Shown: positions 1 to 7,543 of the stretch, in pieces
Layout of the letters: every line of letters starts with the position of its first letter
Numbering within the stretch: position 1 is the stretch's first letter
Source: CAVPRW01 sp046727435 [NCBI: bacterium]
GTDB lineage: Bacteria > Tectomicrobia > Entotheonellia > J063
Direction: 5' to 3'
Assembly (NCBI GenBank): GCA_046727435.1
Contig: JBKPCR010000150.1
Span: 1-9,581 of the forward strand
Length of the DNA stretch: 9,581 bases
Program-made: the position numbers and the translations under genes
Notes under the pieces: model-generated
Database searches by the model: none
The model's input: only the letters and a program-made list of their open reading frames with translations
Told to the model about the DNA's origin: nothing

Positions 1-383
1 GACATCCCCATCACCGCCCCGCCGGGGAAGGCCACGCCGATGGCCTCACTGAATCCCTTGGTCGCGGCCTGGGCGGTTCTGACATTGGCCCGAGTGGCGA
101 TGTGCATGCCCATCAGTCCAGCACCCAAAGAGCAGATAGCACCGATCAGGTAGGCCACAGCTGTCTGCCAGCCGATGCCCACCGCCAGCAGAACCGTCAC
201 CACGACGGCAAACACGCCAATGGCGCGGTATTCGCGCCAGAGGAATGCCATCGCTCCTTCGTAGATGTACCCGGAGAGTTCCTGCATCGTGGCATTCCCT
301 GTCTCCTTTGCCAGTACTTTGGCCGCAAGGTACGCGACGAAGAGTAAGCCCACAAAACCCACCACTGCGGGAATCGCCACCAT
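1..383 (-). CDS. hppA: Membrane-bound ion-translocating pyrophosphatase, N-terminal part (cut by left edge)
   Basis: This is the first 127 codons of a membrane-bound pyrophosphatase, which couples hydrolysis of pyrophosphate to pumping of H+ or Na+ across the cytoplasmic membrane. The family has about 16 membrane helices and 650-800 residues, so most of the gene lies outside the window. Visible are a first hydrophobic helix (about residues 3-22), a conserved loop with YIYEGAMAFLWREY (39-52), helices at about 54-72 and 76-96, and the family-typical stretch RANVRTAQAA (98-107) followed by GFSEAIGVAFPGGAVMGM (110-127). The ATG at 383 is chosen because GGGAGGA lies about four bases upstream and the protein begins directly with the first helix, as is usual. 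The gene follows sdhB by 168 bases in the same direction. Whether the enzyme is K+-dependent or pumps Na+ cannot be judged, because the deciding residues are off the window. Family assignment is secure. Confidence 0.93.
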   Translation of the reverse strand, partial: MVAIPAVVGFVGLLFVAYLAAKVLAKETGNATMQELSGYIYEGAMAFLWREYRAIGVFAVVVTVLLAVGIGWQTAVAYLIGAICSLGAGLMGMHIATRANVRTAQAATKGFSEAIGVAFPGGAVMGM

Positions 384-551
384 GTTTTCCTCCCCCTCGT
401 CTCTTAAACTGGGTGATGTTGAGCACGGTTGCGAGGCGCCAGCCCGGCAGGGGCAAGCGCGCTAGGTGGTGCACTTTGCTGCTGAGGCCAAACTGAGGCG
501 AGTGCCTCGCATGGCTGTTGAGCTCTTGCGGAGCGGCCTGCCGTGAGCCTC

Positions 552-1310
552 CTAATTGGGTAAAGTCGATTTCAAGAGGTTGGCCTTGATGTAGTCCCGG
601 TTCAAGCGCGCGATGAAATCAAGGCGGATGCCCTTGGGACAGGCCGCTTCGCATTCGCCGATGTTCGTACAGCTCCCGAACCCTTCTTGCTCCATCTGCC
701 AAACCATGCTCAAGACCCGCCGATAGCGCTCGGGCTGCCCCTGCGGGAGTAAACTCAGGTGCGACACCTTGGCCGCGGTAAACAGCATGGCCGCGGCATT
801 GGGACAGGCGGCTACGCAGGCGCCACAACCGATGCACTCGGCGGCATCCATGGCGAGCTCAGCATTCTCTTTGGGTACCGGTACGCTGTTCGCCTCCGGG
901 GCACCGCCGGTCGATACCGAGATAAAGCCGCCCGACTGAATGATCCGGTCGAACGCGCTGCGGTTCACGATGAGATCCTTGATGACCGGGAAAGCCTTGG
1001 CGCGCCACGGTTCGAGGTAAAGGGTATCACCGTCCTTGAAGCTGCGCATGTGGAGCTGGCACACGGTGGTGCCGCGGCGGGGACCATGTGCGATGCCGTT
1101 GATCACGAAGCCACACATGCCGCAGATGCCCTCACGGCAGTCATGATCGAAGGCGATGGGGTCCTCACCTCTGAGGATCAACCCCTCATTCACCACGTCA
1201 AGCATCTCCAGGAAGGACATATCCGGGCTGACATCCCTGGCCTCGTACCGCACGAAATTGCCTTGGTCATGGGCGTGTTTCTGCCGCCATACATGTAGCG
1301 TGAGATTCAT
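552..1310 (-). CDS. sdhB: Succinate dehydrogenase/fumarate reductase iron-sulfur subunit
   Basis: This 252-residue protein is the iron-sulfur subunit that carries electrons from the SdhA flavin to the quinone site in SdhC. The N-terminal ferredoxin-like domain has the [2Fe-2S] ligands C58, C63, C66 (in [12 protein letters not shown]) and C84. The C-terminal domain has [12 protein letters not shown] (C159, C162, C165, C169) and [12 protein letters not shown] (C214, C220, C224). By family pattern, C159/C162/C165/C224 hold the [4Fe-4S] cluster and C169/C214/C220 the [3Fe-4S] cluster, so all three clusters are intact. Length and motifs match type-B enzymes. The start codon ATG at 1310 overlaps the sdhA stop by one base (TAATG), which favours translational coupling and equal subunit production. 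It is the last gene of sdhCAB. Working direction (succinate oxidation or fumarate reduction) cannot be read from this sequence, so frdB would be an equally valid name. Confidence 0.96.
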   Translation of the reverse strand: MNLTLHVWRQKHAHDQGNFVRYEARDVSPDMSFLEMLDVVNEGLILRGEDPIAFDHDCREGICGMCGFVINGIAHGPRRGTTVCQLHMRSFKDGDTLYLEPWRAKAFPVIKDLIVNRSAFDRIIQSGGFISVSTGGAPEANSVPVPKENAELAMDAAECIGCGACVAACPNAAAMLFTAAKVSHLSLLPQGQPERYRRVLSMVWQMEQEGFGSCTNIGECEAACPKGIRLDFIARLNRDYIKANLLKSTLPN

Positions 1311-3223
1311 TACTTGTAGCTCCGCTGGGTCAGATGGACATTCTCAAACGTCAGAGGTTCCTTGTGCAAGATGGGCGTCTTGCCGACGCCAGTATATTCC
1401 CAGGCTGCCACGTGGCAGTAGTTGAGATCGTCGCGCAGCGGTTCACCCTCGGGCGTTTGGTATTCCTCGCGGAAATGCGCCCCGCAGGATTCATTGCGCT
1501 CGAGCGCATCCGTGCACATCAGCTCGGCAAATTCTAAGAAGTCCGCCACTCGTCCGGCCTTCTCCAGGGATTGATTAAGCTCCTCCTGGTCCCCAGGCAC
1601 GAGAGCGTTATGCCAGAACTCCTCACGCAGCTCGGGAATCTTCTGCAAGATATCCTTGAGGCCCGCGGCGTTACGGGCCATACCACAGTAATCCCACAGT
1701 AGCCGCCCCAGCTCGCGATGGATGGAATCGACCGTGCGCTTGCCCTTGATACTGAGGAGCCGGCTGATGGTTTCGCGCGCCTCGCCCTCGACCGCCCGGA
1801 AGGCCGCATGGCTAGCATCCACCTTTGGAAGCTTGGCCTGCGCTAAGTAATCGCCGATGGTGTATGGCAGAATAAAGTAGCCATCGGCCAGGCCCTGCAT
1901 CAGTGCACTCGCACCCAAGCGATTGGCGCCGTGGTCGGAGAAGTTGGCCTCACCGACAACGTACAACCCTGGAATAGTACTCATTAAATTATAGTCCACC
2001 CATAATCCGCCCATGGTGTAATGGATCGCCGGGTAGATGCGCATCGGCACTTTGTAGGGGTTCTCATCCGTGATGCGCTCGTACATCTCGAACAGATTGC
2101 CGTAGCGCTCGCGGATGACGTGCTCGCCCAAGCGCTTGATCGCATCGCCGAAGTCGAGGTACACTCCTTGGCCGCCAGGGCCGACTCCCTGGCTTGCATC
2201 GCACACGCGCTTGGCGGCACGGGAACCGACGTCACGCGGTACCAGGTTGCCGTAACTCGGGTATATGCGTTCGAGAAAATAATCGCGATCCTCTGCGGGG
2301 ATCTGGTCTGGCGGACGCGTGTCCCCCTTCTTCTTGGGCACCCAGATGCGCCCATCATTGCGCAGCGACTCGCTCATCAGGGTCAGCTTGGATTGATGCT
2401 CACCGGTCACAGGAATACAGGTCGGGTGGATCTGCGTGAAACAGGGATTGGCAAAAGCGGCCCCGCGTTTGTGGGCGCGCCAGATGGCTGTGACGTTACA
2501 CCCCTTGGCGTTGGTCGACAGATAAAAGGCATTGCTGTAGCCACCGGTTCCGAGCACCACGGCATCGGCAGCATGAGAAGCAATCTCCCCCGTCATTAGA
2601 TCGCGCGTCACTATGCCGCGCGCCTGGCCGTTGATGACCACGAGGTCGAGCATCTCAGTGCGTGGGTACATCTGCACCTGGCCGACGCTCATCTGGCGTG
2701 CCAGGGCCTGATAGGCTCCGAGCAGCAGTTGCTGCCCCGTCTGCCCCCGGCAGTAGAAGGTGCGGGATACCTGTGCGCCGCCAAACGAGCGTGTATCGAG
2801 CAACCCGCTGTATTCACGGGCGAACGGCACGCCCTGCGCCACACATTGATCGATGATGTGCACACTGATCTGCGCCAGGCGATGGACATTGGCCTCACGG
2901 GAGCGGTAATCGCCACCTTTAACCGTGTCATAGAACAGGCGATAGACGCTGTCGCCGTCGTTGCGATAGTTTTTCGCGGCGTTGATGCCCCCCTGGGCGG
3001 CGATGCTGTGGGCGCGGCGCGGGCTGTCTTGGAAGCAGAAGCATTTGACCTGATACCCCAACTCGGCGAGCGACGCGGCGGCGGAGGCTCCGGCAAGTCC
3101 TGAGCCGACGACGATGATATCGAATCGGCGCTTATTAGCAGGGTTGACCAGCTTCATCTCGAAGCGATGTGTGTCCCATTTCCGATCGATCGAACCGGCG
3201 GGGACGTTGGCGCGGAGTTCCAT
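1310..3223 (-). CDS. sdhA: Succinate dehydrogenase/fumarate reductase flavoprotein subunit
   Basis: This 637-residue catalytic subunit interconverts succinate and fumarate at the cytoplasmic face of the membrane. An N-terminal extension of about 33 residues typical of type-B enzymes precedes the FAD-binding Rossmann motif [20 protein letters not shown] (38-57). H72 in [15 protein letters not shown] is the expected site of covalent FAD attachment. Active-site candidates by family pattern are H266 (QIHPT), E285 (SESLRNDG), R330 (PRDVGSR, proton-shuttle arginine), H401 (HYTMGG) and R435 (HGANRLGAS). The C-terminal helical domain is complete and the length is normal for this subfamily (TIGR01811-like). 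The ATG at 3223 has GGGAGG about nine bases upstream and lies 18 bases after the sdhC stop; its TAA stop overlaps the sdhB start. No damage or missing key residue is seen. Identity is secure, but dehydrogenase versus reductase use is not settled by sequence. Confidence 0.97.
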   Translation of the reverse strand: MELRANVPAGSIDRKWDTHRFEMKLVNPANKRRFDIIVVGSGLAGASAAASLAELGYQVKCFCFQDSPRRAHSIAAQGGINAAKNYRNDGDSVYRLFYDTVKGGDYRSREANVHRLAQISVHIIDQCVAQGVPFAREYSGLLDTRSFGGAQVSRTFYCRGQTGQQLLLGAYQALARQMSVGQVQMYPRTEMLDLVVINGQARGIVTRDLMTGEIASHAADAVVLGTGGYSNAFYLSTNAKGCNVTAIWRAHKRGAAFANPCFTQIHPTCIPVTGEHQSKLTLMSESLRNDGRIWVPKKKGDTRPPDQIPAEDRDYFLERIYPSYGNLVPRDVGSRAAKRVCDASQGVGPGGQGVYLDFGDAIKRLGEHVIRERYGNLFEMYERITDENPYKVPMRIYPAIHYTMGGLWVDYNLMSTIPGLYVVGEANFSDHGANRLGASALMQGLADGYFILPYTIGDYLAQAKLPKVDASHAAFRAVEGEARETISRLLSIKGKRTVDSIHRELGRLLWDYCGMARNAAGLKDILQKIPELREEFWHNALVPGDQEELNQSLEKAGRVADFLEFAELMCTDALERNESCGAHFREEYQTPEGEPLRDDLNYCHVAAWEYTGVGKTPILHKEPLTFENVHLTQRSYK

Positions 3224-3241
3224 ATTGTTAAACCTCCCAAC

Positions 3242-3898
3242 TTAGGAGATGAGGCCCGTCAGGACAGCCATCGGGATGGAGATGAAGCCGATGACGAGCG
3301 CCAGCGTGGCAATTGCTGCGAACCGGTGGATAATCTTGTCGCTCTTGGGGTTGATCAGGCCCAGCGTCTGAAACATACTCCAGACTCCATGCCACAGGTG
3401 AAATGCCAGGGCAACCATCGCGATGATGTAGAACAGGGAGACCGGCCAGATGCGAAAACCGCTGATGACGTTGCGGTAAACATCGTGGACATCAAACCGC
3501 GGATGGACACTGCCGGTAGTAAAGTGCAGCAGATGATAGATCACGAACACGGCGATGATCGGCCCGCTCCAGCGCATGGTGCGTGCGGCGTAATCGGCCT
3601 GGATGACATCTTTATAGTGGTACCCCTCCGGCCGGCTGCGCTGGCTCATACGCGTGAGTTGGACGGCGGCCACGATGTGCAAGATCACCGCCCCCAGGAG
3701 CACGATGCGCACACCCCAGAGCAACGTGGCATTCGCTTTGAGCATGGCGGCATATGCGTTCATCTGGTTGGCACCCATGAACACTTGCAGGTTGCCCAGC
3801 ATGTGGCCAATGACAAACCCGAAGAGGATCAGACCGGTGATCGCCATCACCACTTTCTTGCCGATAGAAGTGCTGTAGAATGTCAGCGCCCGACTCAT
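3242..3898 (-). CDS. sdhC: Succinate dehydrogenase cytochrome b558-type membrane anchor
   Basis: This 218-residue protein anchors SdhAB to the membrane and holds two b hemes and the quinone site. Five hydrophobic helices are visible at about residues 16-38, 58-82, 110-128, 150-176 and 193-215, the pattern of a single-subunit type-B anchor (cytochrome b558 family, TIGR02046-like) rather than the separate SdhC/SdhD pair. Heme-ligand candidates are H32 (GHMLGN), H74 (LHIVAA), H122 or H125 (YHLLHF), and H167 or H170 (FHLWHG). The spacing of H32, H74, H122 and H167 resembles the Bacillus-type anchor. Such anchors usually work with menaquinone, which is an inference here. The ATG at 3898 is preceded by AAGGGAG at about six bases and leads directly into the short pre-helix segment. 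It is the first gene of sdhCAB. The 245-base leader upstream carries two strong palindromes. Confidence 0.95.
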   Translation of the reverse strand: MSRALTFYSTSIGKKVVMAITGLILFGFVIGHMLGNLQVFMGANQMNAYAAMLKANATLLWGVRIVLLGAVILHIVAAVQLTRMSQRSRPEGYHYKDVIQADYAARTMRWSGPIIAVFVIYHLLHFTTGSVHPRFDVHDVYRNVISGFRIWPVSLFYIIAMVALAFHLWHGVWSMFQTLGLINPKSDKIIHRFAAIATLALVIGFISIPMAVLTGLIS

Positions 3899-3930
3899 CC
3901 ATGCTCCCTTCCTACCACTTGGCCGTACGT

Positions 3931-3951
3931 CCTCCCCTCTTGTCGGGGAGG
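3931..3951. repeat. GC-rich inverted repeat in the sdhC leader
   Basis: CCTCCCC at 3931-3937 and GGGGAGG at 3945-3951 form a perfect 7-bp stem with a 7-base loop, ending 32 bases before the sdhC start codon. There is no T-run on either side, so it does not look like an intrinsic terminator. It could fold in the sdhC 5' untranslated region. The arms resemble the neighbouring CCCTCTCCC palindrome in base composition, so it may be a degenerate copy of the same repeat class. No function is shown. Confidence 0.55.
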
Positions 3952-3979
3952 ATGCCAGGTTAAGTATCTAGACGGTGTT

Positions 3980-4006
3980 CCCTCTCCCTCCGGGAGAGGG
4001 TGAGGG
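3980..4006. repeat. REP-like palindrome (CCCTCTCCC / GGGAGAGGG)
   Basis: CCCTCTCCC at 3980-3988 and GGGAGAGGG at 3992-4000 form a perfect 9-bp stem with a 3-base loop, followed by TGAGGG (4001-4006). This palindrome with a trailing TGAGGG is a recurrent intergenic repeat in many Proteobacteria and other GC-rich genomes, often recognised by spurious peptides such as PLPPGEGEGR in translation. That relationship is from general knowledge and was not searched here. It sits between the HIT gene and sdhC, about 80 bases before the sdhC start, and has no T-run that would make it a classic terminator. Confidence 0.65.
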
Positions 4007-4143
4007 TCGAGTAATTCGTACAGCCGATCCTCGGGCAATACCTTACCAAGTGGCCGCCACGGCCTATCTCTGTTGCCTCGTCCATAGATTCCCTACCTCG
4101 ACCAGCCGAACGTTTGTCCCGCGACGTTGCACGCCTGGAGAGC

Positions 4144-4485
4144 CTACGCAGGCCAGCGGAGAGGACGACCGCCCATCAGATGAAAGTGGACATGAAAAAT
4201 GACCTGCCCGCCACCGTGGTTGACGTTCACCACCAGGCGATAACCGCTGTTGGCAATGCCACGCTCGCGCGCCAGACGATTGGCCACAAATGGGACGGCA
4301 GTCAGCCATACTGTGTCATCAGGTTCGATGTCCAGAAGGGTCGGCACGTGGCGCTTCGGCATGATGAGGAGGTGGACAGGTGTGCGGGGATGAATATCCT
4401 CGATGGCCAGTAGGACATCGTCCTCGTAAGCCTTGACGCCTGGCTTGAGGTCAGCGACGATATCGCAAAAGATACATTCAGCCAT
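4144..4485 (-). CDS. HIT (histidine triad) family protein, HinT-like
   Basis: This 113-residue cytoplasmic protein belongs to the histidine triad superfamily, whose HinT branch hydrolyses nucleoside phosphoramidates such as AMP-lysine-type adducts. It shows the N-terminal CIFCDI (C4, C7), IHPRTPVHLLIMPKRHVPTL (31-50), and the defining HVHFH triad at 98-102 within QVIFHVHFHLMGGR. The middle histidine H100 is the expected nucleophile. Length is normal for the family (about 110-120). The ATG at 4485 is preferred because family members begin a few residues before CIFC. An in-frame TTG at 4497 would add four residues, and neither start has a strong ribosome binding site. It begins 21 bases after the TPR gene stop and probably shares its transcript. 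The exact substrate cannot be predicted; no specific gene symbol is assigned. Confidence 0.92.
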   Translation of the reverse strand: MAECIFCDIVADLKPGVKAYEDDVLLAIEDIHPRTPVHLLIMPKRHVPTLLDIEPDDTVWLTAVPFVANRLARERGIANSGYRLVVNVNHGGGQVIFHVHFHLMGGRPLRWPA

Positions 4486-4506
4486 CAAGCTACCCAACGA
4501 GCCCGT

Positions 4507-5763
4507 TCATCGCTTGCGAGGGGGCTTGGAGTCCTTGCTATCCGACGGTTTGTCAAACCGGGCCAACGCGCCGCGTATCTGCTTTTCGGCTTCCTTGTCG
4601 CCTAGTTGACGGACGAGGATGAGGGCTTGTTGATAATGCGCAACAGCCCCCTTGGTGTTACCCATCTCGGCATACATGCCGCCAAGGTCGCTCAACATCA
4701 GCCACTCATATTCGCGCAGCTTGGCCTCTTTGGCAGCCTTGAGCGCTTGCTGATAATATTGTGTGGCCTTCTCGTAGTCTTTGGCGCCGCGGTAGGCCGC
4801 AGCTGTATGCTCCAGGGCGCTCACCTGCCCTTCGCGTAGCCCCGCCCGCTGGGCAACCTTGAAGGCGTCTTGATAGCGTGTGACTGCCTCAGTCGTGTCG
4901 CCTTGTTTTACCGCCAGGCGACCCATGTCGTCCAGGACACGCCATTCTCCCCGGACATCATTAACGTCGCGATAGGTGCCCAACGCCGCTTGATACTGCG
5001 CGGCGGCCCGCTGAAAATTCCCCACTTGCTCATAGGCGTACCCCGACGTGGCCAATTTCTCGGCGACAAGCCCGCGGTCGCCCAATGCACGAGCCAGCTG
5101 TACGATCTCTTCGCTGTAGCGTGCGACCTCAGCGTAATCGGCCACGGCCGCGTAATCGGCCTCAAGTTCCTGCAGCGCTGCCAATTCAAGGCTTTGATCT
5201 TCGAGGCTGCGAGCCAACTCGAGGGCGCGCTGGATGTAAGGCACGGCCTGCGCTGGGGCCCCATTGGTCTTATGCGAAAAGCCCAGGCCATAGAACGCGC
5301 GCCACTGGCCGGCGCGGTCCTGCCGCTCCTCCTCCAGCGCGAGCAATGACTCATAAGTCGCGATGGCCTGTAGCGGTTGCTGGAGCAGGTTGTAGGTTTC
5401 ACCCATCGCTGCCAATTGCACGGCCTGAGCCGAGCCGTCGCCTAGGTCGAGCGCGACGTTCAGGCCTTGCTGAAAGTGTTCGAGGGCTGGTTGGAATTGG
5501 TCTTGTTCCAGATAAATCCGACCCATGCGGTCGAGGATCTTCCATTCACGGCCGCGCTCACCGACTTCCCGGATCTGTGTCAGCGCTTGCTCGAATTTTT
5601 GTAGAGCCTGCTCGGAATGACCTTGCAGCCACAGCCCTTCGGCTTCGGCGGTGAGACGTTCGATGGTGAAAAGCGCTGACTGGCCAGCATCAATCGCCGT
5701 GCCCAGTACCCACAGCGCGCCCAGGAGCCCTCCCAGTGTGATGCCCCATTTGCTCGCCCGCAT
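4507..5763 (-). CDS. Exported tetratricopeptide-repeat protein, function unknown
   Basis: This 418-residue protein starts with a basic then hydrophobic segment (about residues 2-26, ending LGTAIDA) that looks like a signal peptide or signal anchor, so the repeat domain is probably periplasmic. No lipobox cysteine is present. From about residue 31 it consists of nine TPR-like units plus a degenerate tenth, each exactly 40 residues long with no insertions, carrying the usual A..Y and A...Y..AL pattern (for example EKATQYYQQAL, AVAHYQQAL). Tryptophans recur at 74, 154, 274 and 354, suggesting a 200-residue higher-order period. The C-terminus is a lysine/arginine-rich tail (KPPRKR). TPR arrays act as protein-binding scaffolds and no catalytic domain is visible. 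The ATG at 5763 is chosen over upstream in-frame starts because GGGAGG lies four bases ahead and it begins the signal segment. It is preceded by a good sigma70-type promoter and followed closely by the HIT gene. Confidence 0.88.
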   Translation of the reverse strand: MRASKWGITLGGLLGALWVLGTAIDAGQSALFTIERLTAEAEGLWLQGHSEQALQKFEQALTQIREVGERGREWKILDRMGRIYLEQDQFQPALEHFQQGLNVALDLGDGSAQAVQLAAMGETYNLLQQPLQAIATYESLLALEEERQDRAGQWRAFYGLGFSHKTNGAPAQAVPYIQRALELARSLEDQSLELAALQELEADYAAVADYAEVARYSEEIVQLARALGDRGLVAEKLATSGYAYEQVGNFQRAAAQYQAALGTYRDVNDVRGEWRVLDDMGRLAVKQGDTTEAVTRYQDAFKVAQRAGLREGQVSALEHTAAAYRGAKDYEKATQYYQQALKAAKEAKLREYEWLMLSDLGGMYAEMGNTKGAVAHYQQALILVRQLGDKEAEKQIRGALARFDKPSDSKDSKPPRKR

Positions 5764-5824
5764 CGGTCCTCCCTGGCTAACAGGGCTCAAAGTCAACCAC
5801 CTCAGCTTCGCGAAATGCGGCAGT

Positions 5825-5853
5825 ACTGTAGCGTCAAATCGATATCCTGTCAA
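5825..5853 (-). promoter_or_regulatory. Sigma70-type promoter for the TPR-HIT gene pair
   Basis: Read on the minus strand, TTGACA (5848-5853) is a perfect -35 element. It is followed after exactly 17 bases by TACAGT (5825-5830), which matches four of six positions of the -10 consensus. Transcription would start near 5818, giving a leader of about 55 bases to the ATG at 5763. The position in a non-coding gap directly upstream of the gene makes it credible. It is a motif match only. Confidence 0.55.
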
Positions 5854-5892
5854 CTCTTGTCAGGCGGGCCTTGACATGCCGACATCAGCGAT

Positions 5893-5920
5893 TGACGTGA
5901 GCGGTGGGCTGCTCTCGTCA
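5893..5920 (-). other. Imperfect hairpin just downstream of htrA
   Basis: On the minus strand TGACGAGAGC (5911-5920) pairs with GCTCACGTCA (5893-5902), giving ten positions with one A-A mismatch around an 8-base loop. It begins ten bases after the htrA stop codon. There is no T-run after it, so it is not a classic intrinsic terminator. It could protect the 3' end of the htrA transcript or assist termination by another route. This is based on pairing alone. Confidence 0.35.
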
Positions 5921-5930
5921 GGCACCCGTC

Positions 5931-7415
5931 TTACTTCGTCATCTTCAGCGCCACATAGAGGACATTACCGCCACGGCGCACGAGCAGGAGCAGCGAATCG
6001 GCACTACCGACGCGTCCGAGCGCGGCACGGTAATCGCGCAGATTGTCGACTTTCTTCTGGTTAACCTCGACAATCACATCGCCCCTTCGAAGGCCTGCCT
6101 CATCGGCCGGGCTGCCCTCTTCCACGTTCGTCACCACCAGACCTTTCGATTCATTGACCCGAAGGCTACGGGCAATCTCTGGGGTGAGCTCCTGCACCGT
6201 CAGGCCCAGGCTCTCCTCGAGAGTACCACCGCTGGACGCGACGCGCTCTTCTTTGTCTTTGAGCTCAGCTACTTTGACTTGCACGACCTTCTCCTGCCCC
6301 TTGCGCAGGATCTTCATCGGCACGTCCGCGTTCGGCGGGGTGCTCGCTACCACACGCGGCAGGTCATTCATCTCTTCAATCTTGCGCCCGTTGAACTCGA
6401 CAATAATGTCGCCGCGCTCGATGCCCGCCTTCTCCGCCGGTGTATCGGCCATCACATCGGCCACCAAAGCTCCCCGCTCGCGATCGAGGCCGAACGATTT
6501 GGCCAGTTCGGGGGTAATGCCCTGCACCTGCACGCCAAGCCAGCCGCGCACCACCCGACCTTTCTCGCGCAGCGGTACGAGCAGATCCTTCGCGACGTTG
6601 ATGGGGATGGCGAAGCCGATGCCCTGACCGCTGGCGATAATGGCGGTATTGATGCCGACCACTTCGCCGTTCATGTTGAACAATGGCCCACCGCTGTTCC
6701 CAGGGTTAATGGACGAGTCGGTCTGGATAAAATCATCATAGGGACCCGCCCCGATGATCCGTCCCTTGGCGCTGACAATGCCCGTCGTGACGGTGTGTCC
6801 CAGGCCAAATGGATTGCCGATGGCCATCACCCACTCGCCCACACGCAGCTTGCTCGAATCACCCAGCGCCACCGCCGGCAGGTCCTTTTTCGCGTCGATC
6901 TTAATCAGCGCCACATCGGTCTTCGGATCGCGGCCAATGACCTTCGCCGCAAATTCCTCTTTATCCGACAGCGAGACCTTGATGTCAGAGGCGTTCTCCA
7001 CGACATGGTTATTGGTGACAATATACCCCTCGCGATTGATGATGAACCCCGAGCCCAGGCTGCGCCCACGGAACTCGCGCTGGGGATTGTCGCCACCGAA
7101 AAAGCGTTCGAAAAACTCTTCGAACGGATCGCGTTCGCCACCAAAGGGGCTGGGGAAGGGCATGCGTGGCGTCGTGCGCCGTTGCCCCTTGACGACCTGG
7201 GTCGTACTCATGTTGACCACTGAAGGCTTGAGGTGCTCGGCCATGTCGGCGAAATTGGGGACCTGGACAAGAGGGACCTGGGTGGGAGGCGTTTCCGTCC
7301 AGAACGGTGCGTCCCGTGCGCCTGAGGACTGGTTGACCATCACCCCGACACCGATGGCAAGGCCGAGCACACAGAGTACGACTGTCAGAGAGCACACGTG
7401 AACCGATCGATGCAT
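5931..7415 (-). CDS. htrA: Do/HtrA-family serine endoprotease (DegP/DegQ-like)
   Basis: This 494-residue protein is a trypsin-like protease and chaperone of the cell envelope that degrades or holds misfolded exported proteins. The N-terminus (about residues 9-27) is a hydrophobic signal peptide or anchor. A phenylalanine-rich loop PFEEFFERFFGGD (97-109) is typical of the regulatory LA loop. The catalytic triad is complete: H137 (TNNHVVENA), D167 (KTDVALIKI) and S241 (NPGNSGGPLF). PDZ1 spans about 291-385 (start GWLGVQVQGI) and PDZ2 about 400-494 (ESLGLTVQEL), the two-PDZ layout of DegP/DegQ rather than one-PDZ DegS. Length is normal. The ATG at 7415 has an excellent AAGGAGG about six bases upstream. 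It lies between ligA and the TPR gene, and a possible ECF-type promoter lies in the gap after ligA. DegP and DegQ cannot be separated from sequence alone. Confidence 0.96.
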   Translation of the reverse strand: MHRSVHVCSLTVVLCVLGLAIGVGVMVNQSSGARDAPFWTETPPTQVPLVQVPNFADMAEHLKPSVVNMSTTQVVKGQRRTTPRMPFPSPFGGERDPFEEFFERFFGGDNPQREFRGRSLGSGFIINREGYIVTNNHVVENASDIKVSLSDKEEFAAKVIGRDPKTDVALIKIDAKKDLPAVALGDSSKLRVGEWVMAIGNPFGLGHTVTTGIVSAKGRIIGAGPYDDFIQTDSSINPGNSGGPLFNMNGEVVGINTAIIASGQGIGFAIPINVAKDLLVPLREKGRVVRGWLGVQVQGITPELAKSFGLDRERGALVADVMADTPAEKAGIERGDIIVEFNGRKIEEMNDLPRVVASTPPNADVPMKILRKGQEKVVQVKVAELKDKEERVASSGGTLEESLGLTVQELTPEIARSLRVNESKGLVVTNVEEGSPADEAGLRRGDVIVEVNQKKVDNLRDYRAALGRVGSADSLLLLVRRGGNVLYVALKMTK

Positions 7416-7543
7416 GGTTGCCTCCTTATCTTCATCTTGGTCGACATGCCAGGCGCTTGTGGCACTTTATCAGTGGACGAAAGCTTGATGCGTTGCTGTG
7501 CCCAGCGCCGCTAAAGATTTCTACCCGCTTCGTCGCGTGGCTC

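Noticed and set aside
46-474. A 142-codon minus-strand frame overlapping the hppA start
   Set aside because: It is an alternative frame of hppA and its leader. The real frame gives the pyrophosphatase signature sequences and has a strong ribosome binding site.
495-510. Short hairpin GAGGC/GCCTC between sdhB and hppA as a terminator
   Set aside because: The stem is only 5 bp, an alternative pairing competes with it, and only three T residues follow, so it is too weak to call a terminator.
3167-4003. A long open frame on the plus strand (278 codons) opposite sdhC
   Set aside because: It lies fully antisense to sdhC and its leader. Its translation has low-complexity His/Asp/Gln-rich content typical of a reverse-frame shadow, and sdhC is unmistakable.
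4052-4064. GGCCG/CGGCC inverted repeat downstream of the HIT gene as a terminator
   Set aside because: Only 5 bp with a 3-base loop and no T-run on either strand; such short GC palindromes are common by chance here.
3975-4202. A small plus-strand frame starting MFPLPPGEGEGR
   Set aside because: The opening peptide is the usual spurious translation of the CCCTCTCCC/GGGAGAGGG repeat, and the remainder overlaps the HIT gene antisense.
5871-5899. Plus-strand TTGACA in the gap after htrA
   Set aside because: The hexamer 17 bases downstream is GACGTG, which does not resemble a -10 element, and transcription would only run antisense to htrA.
5904-7223. A 439-codon plus-strand open frame opposite htrA
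   Set aside because: It is antisense to a fully conserved HtrA with an intact triad and PDZ domains. The His/Arg/Asp-rich product resembles no family I recognise, and long antisense frames are expected in GC-rich coding DNA.
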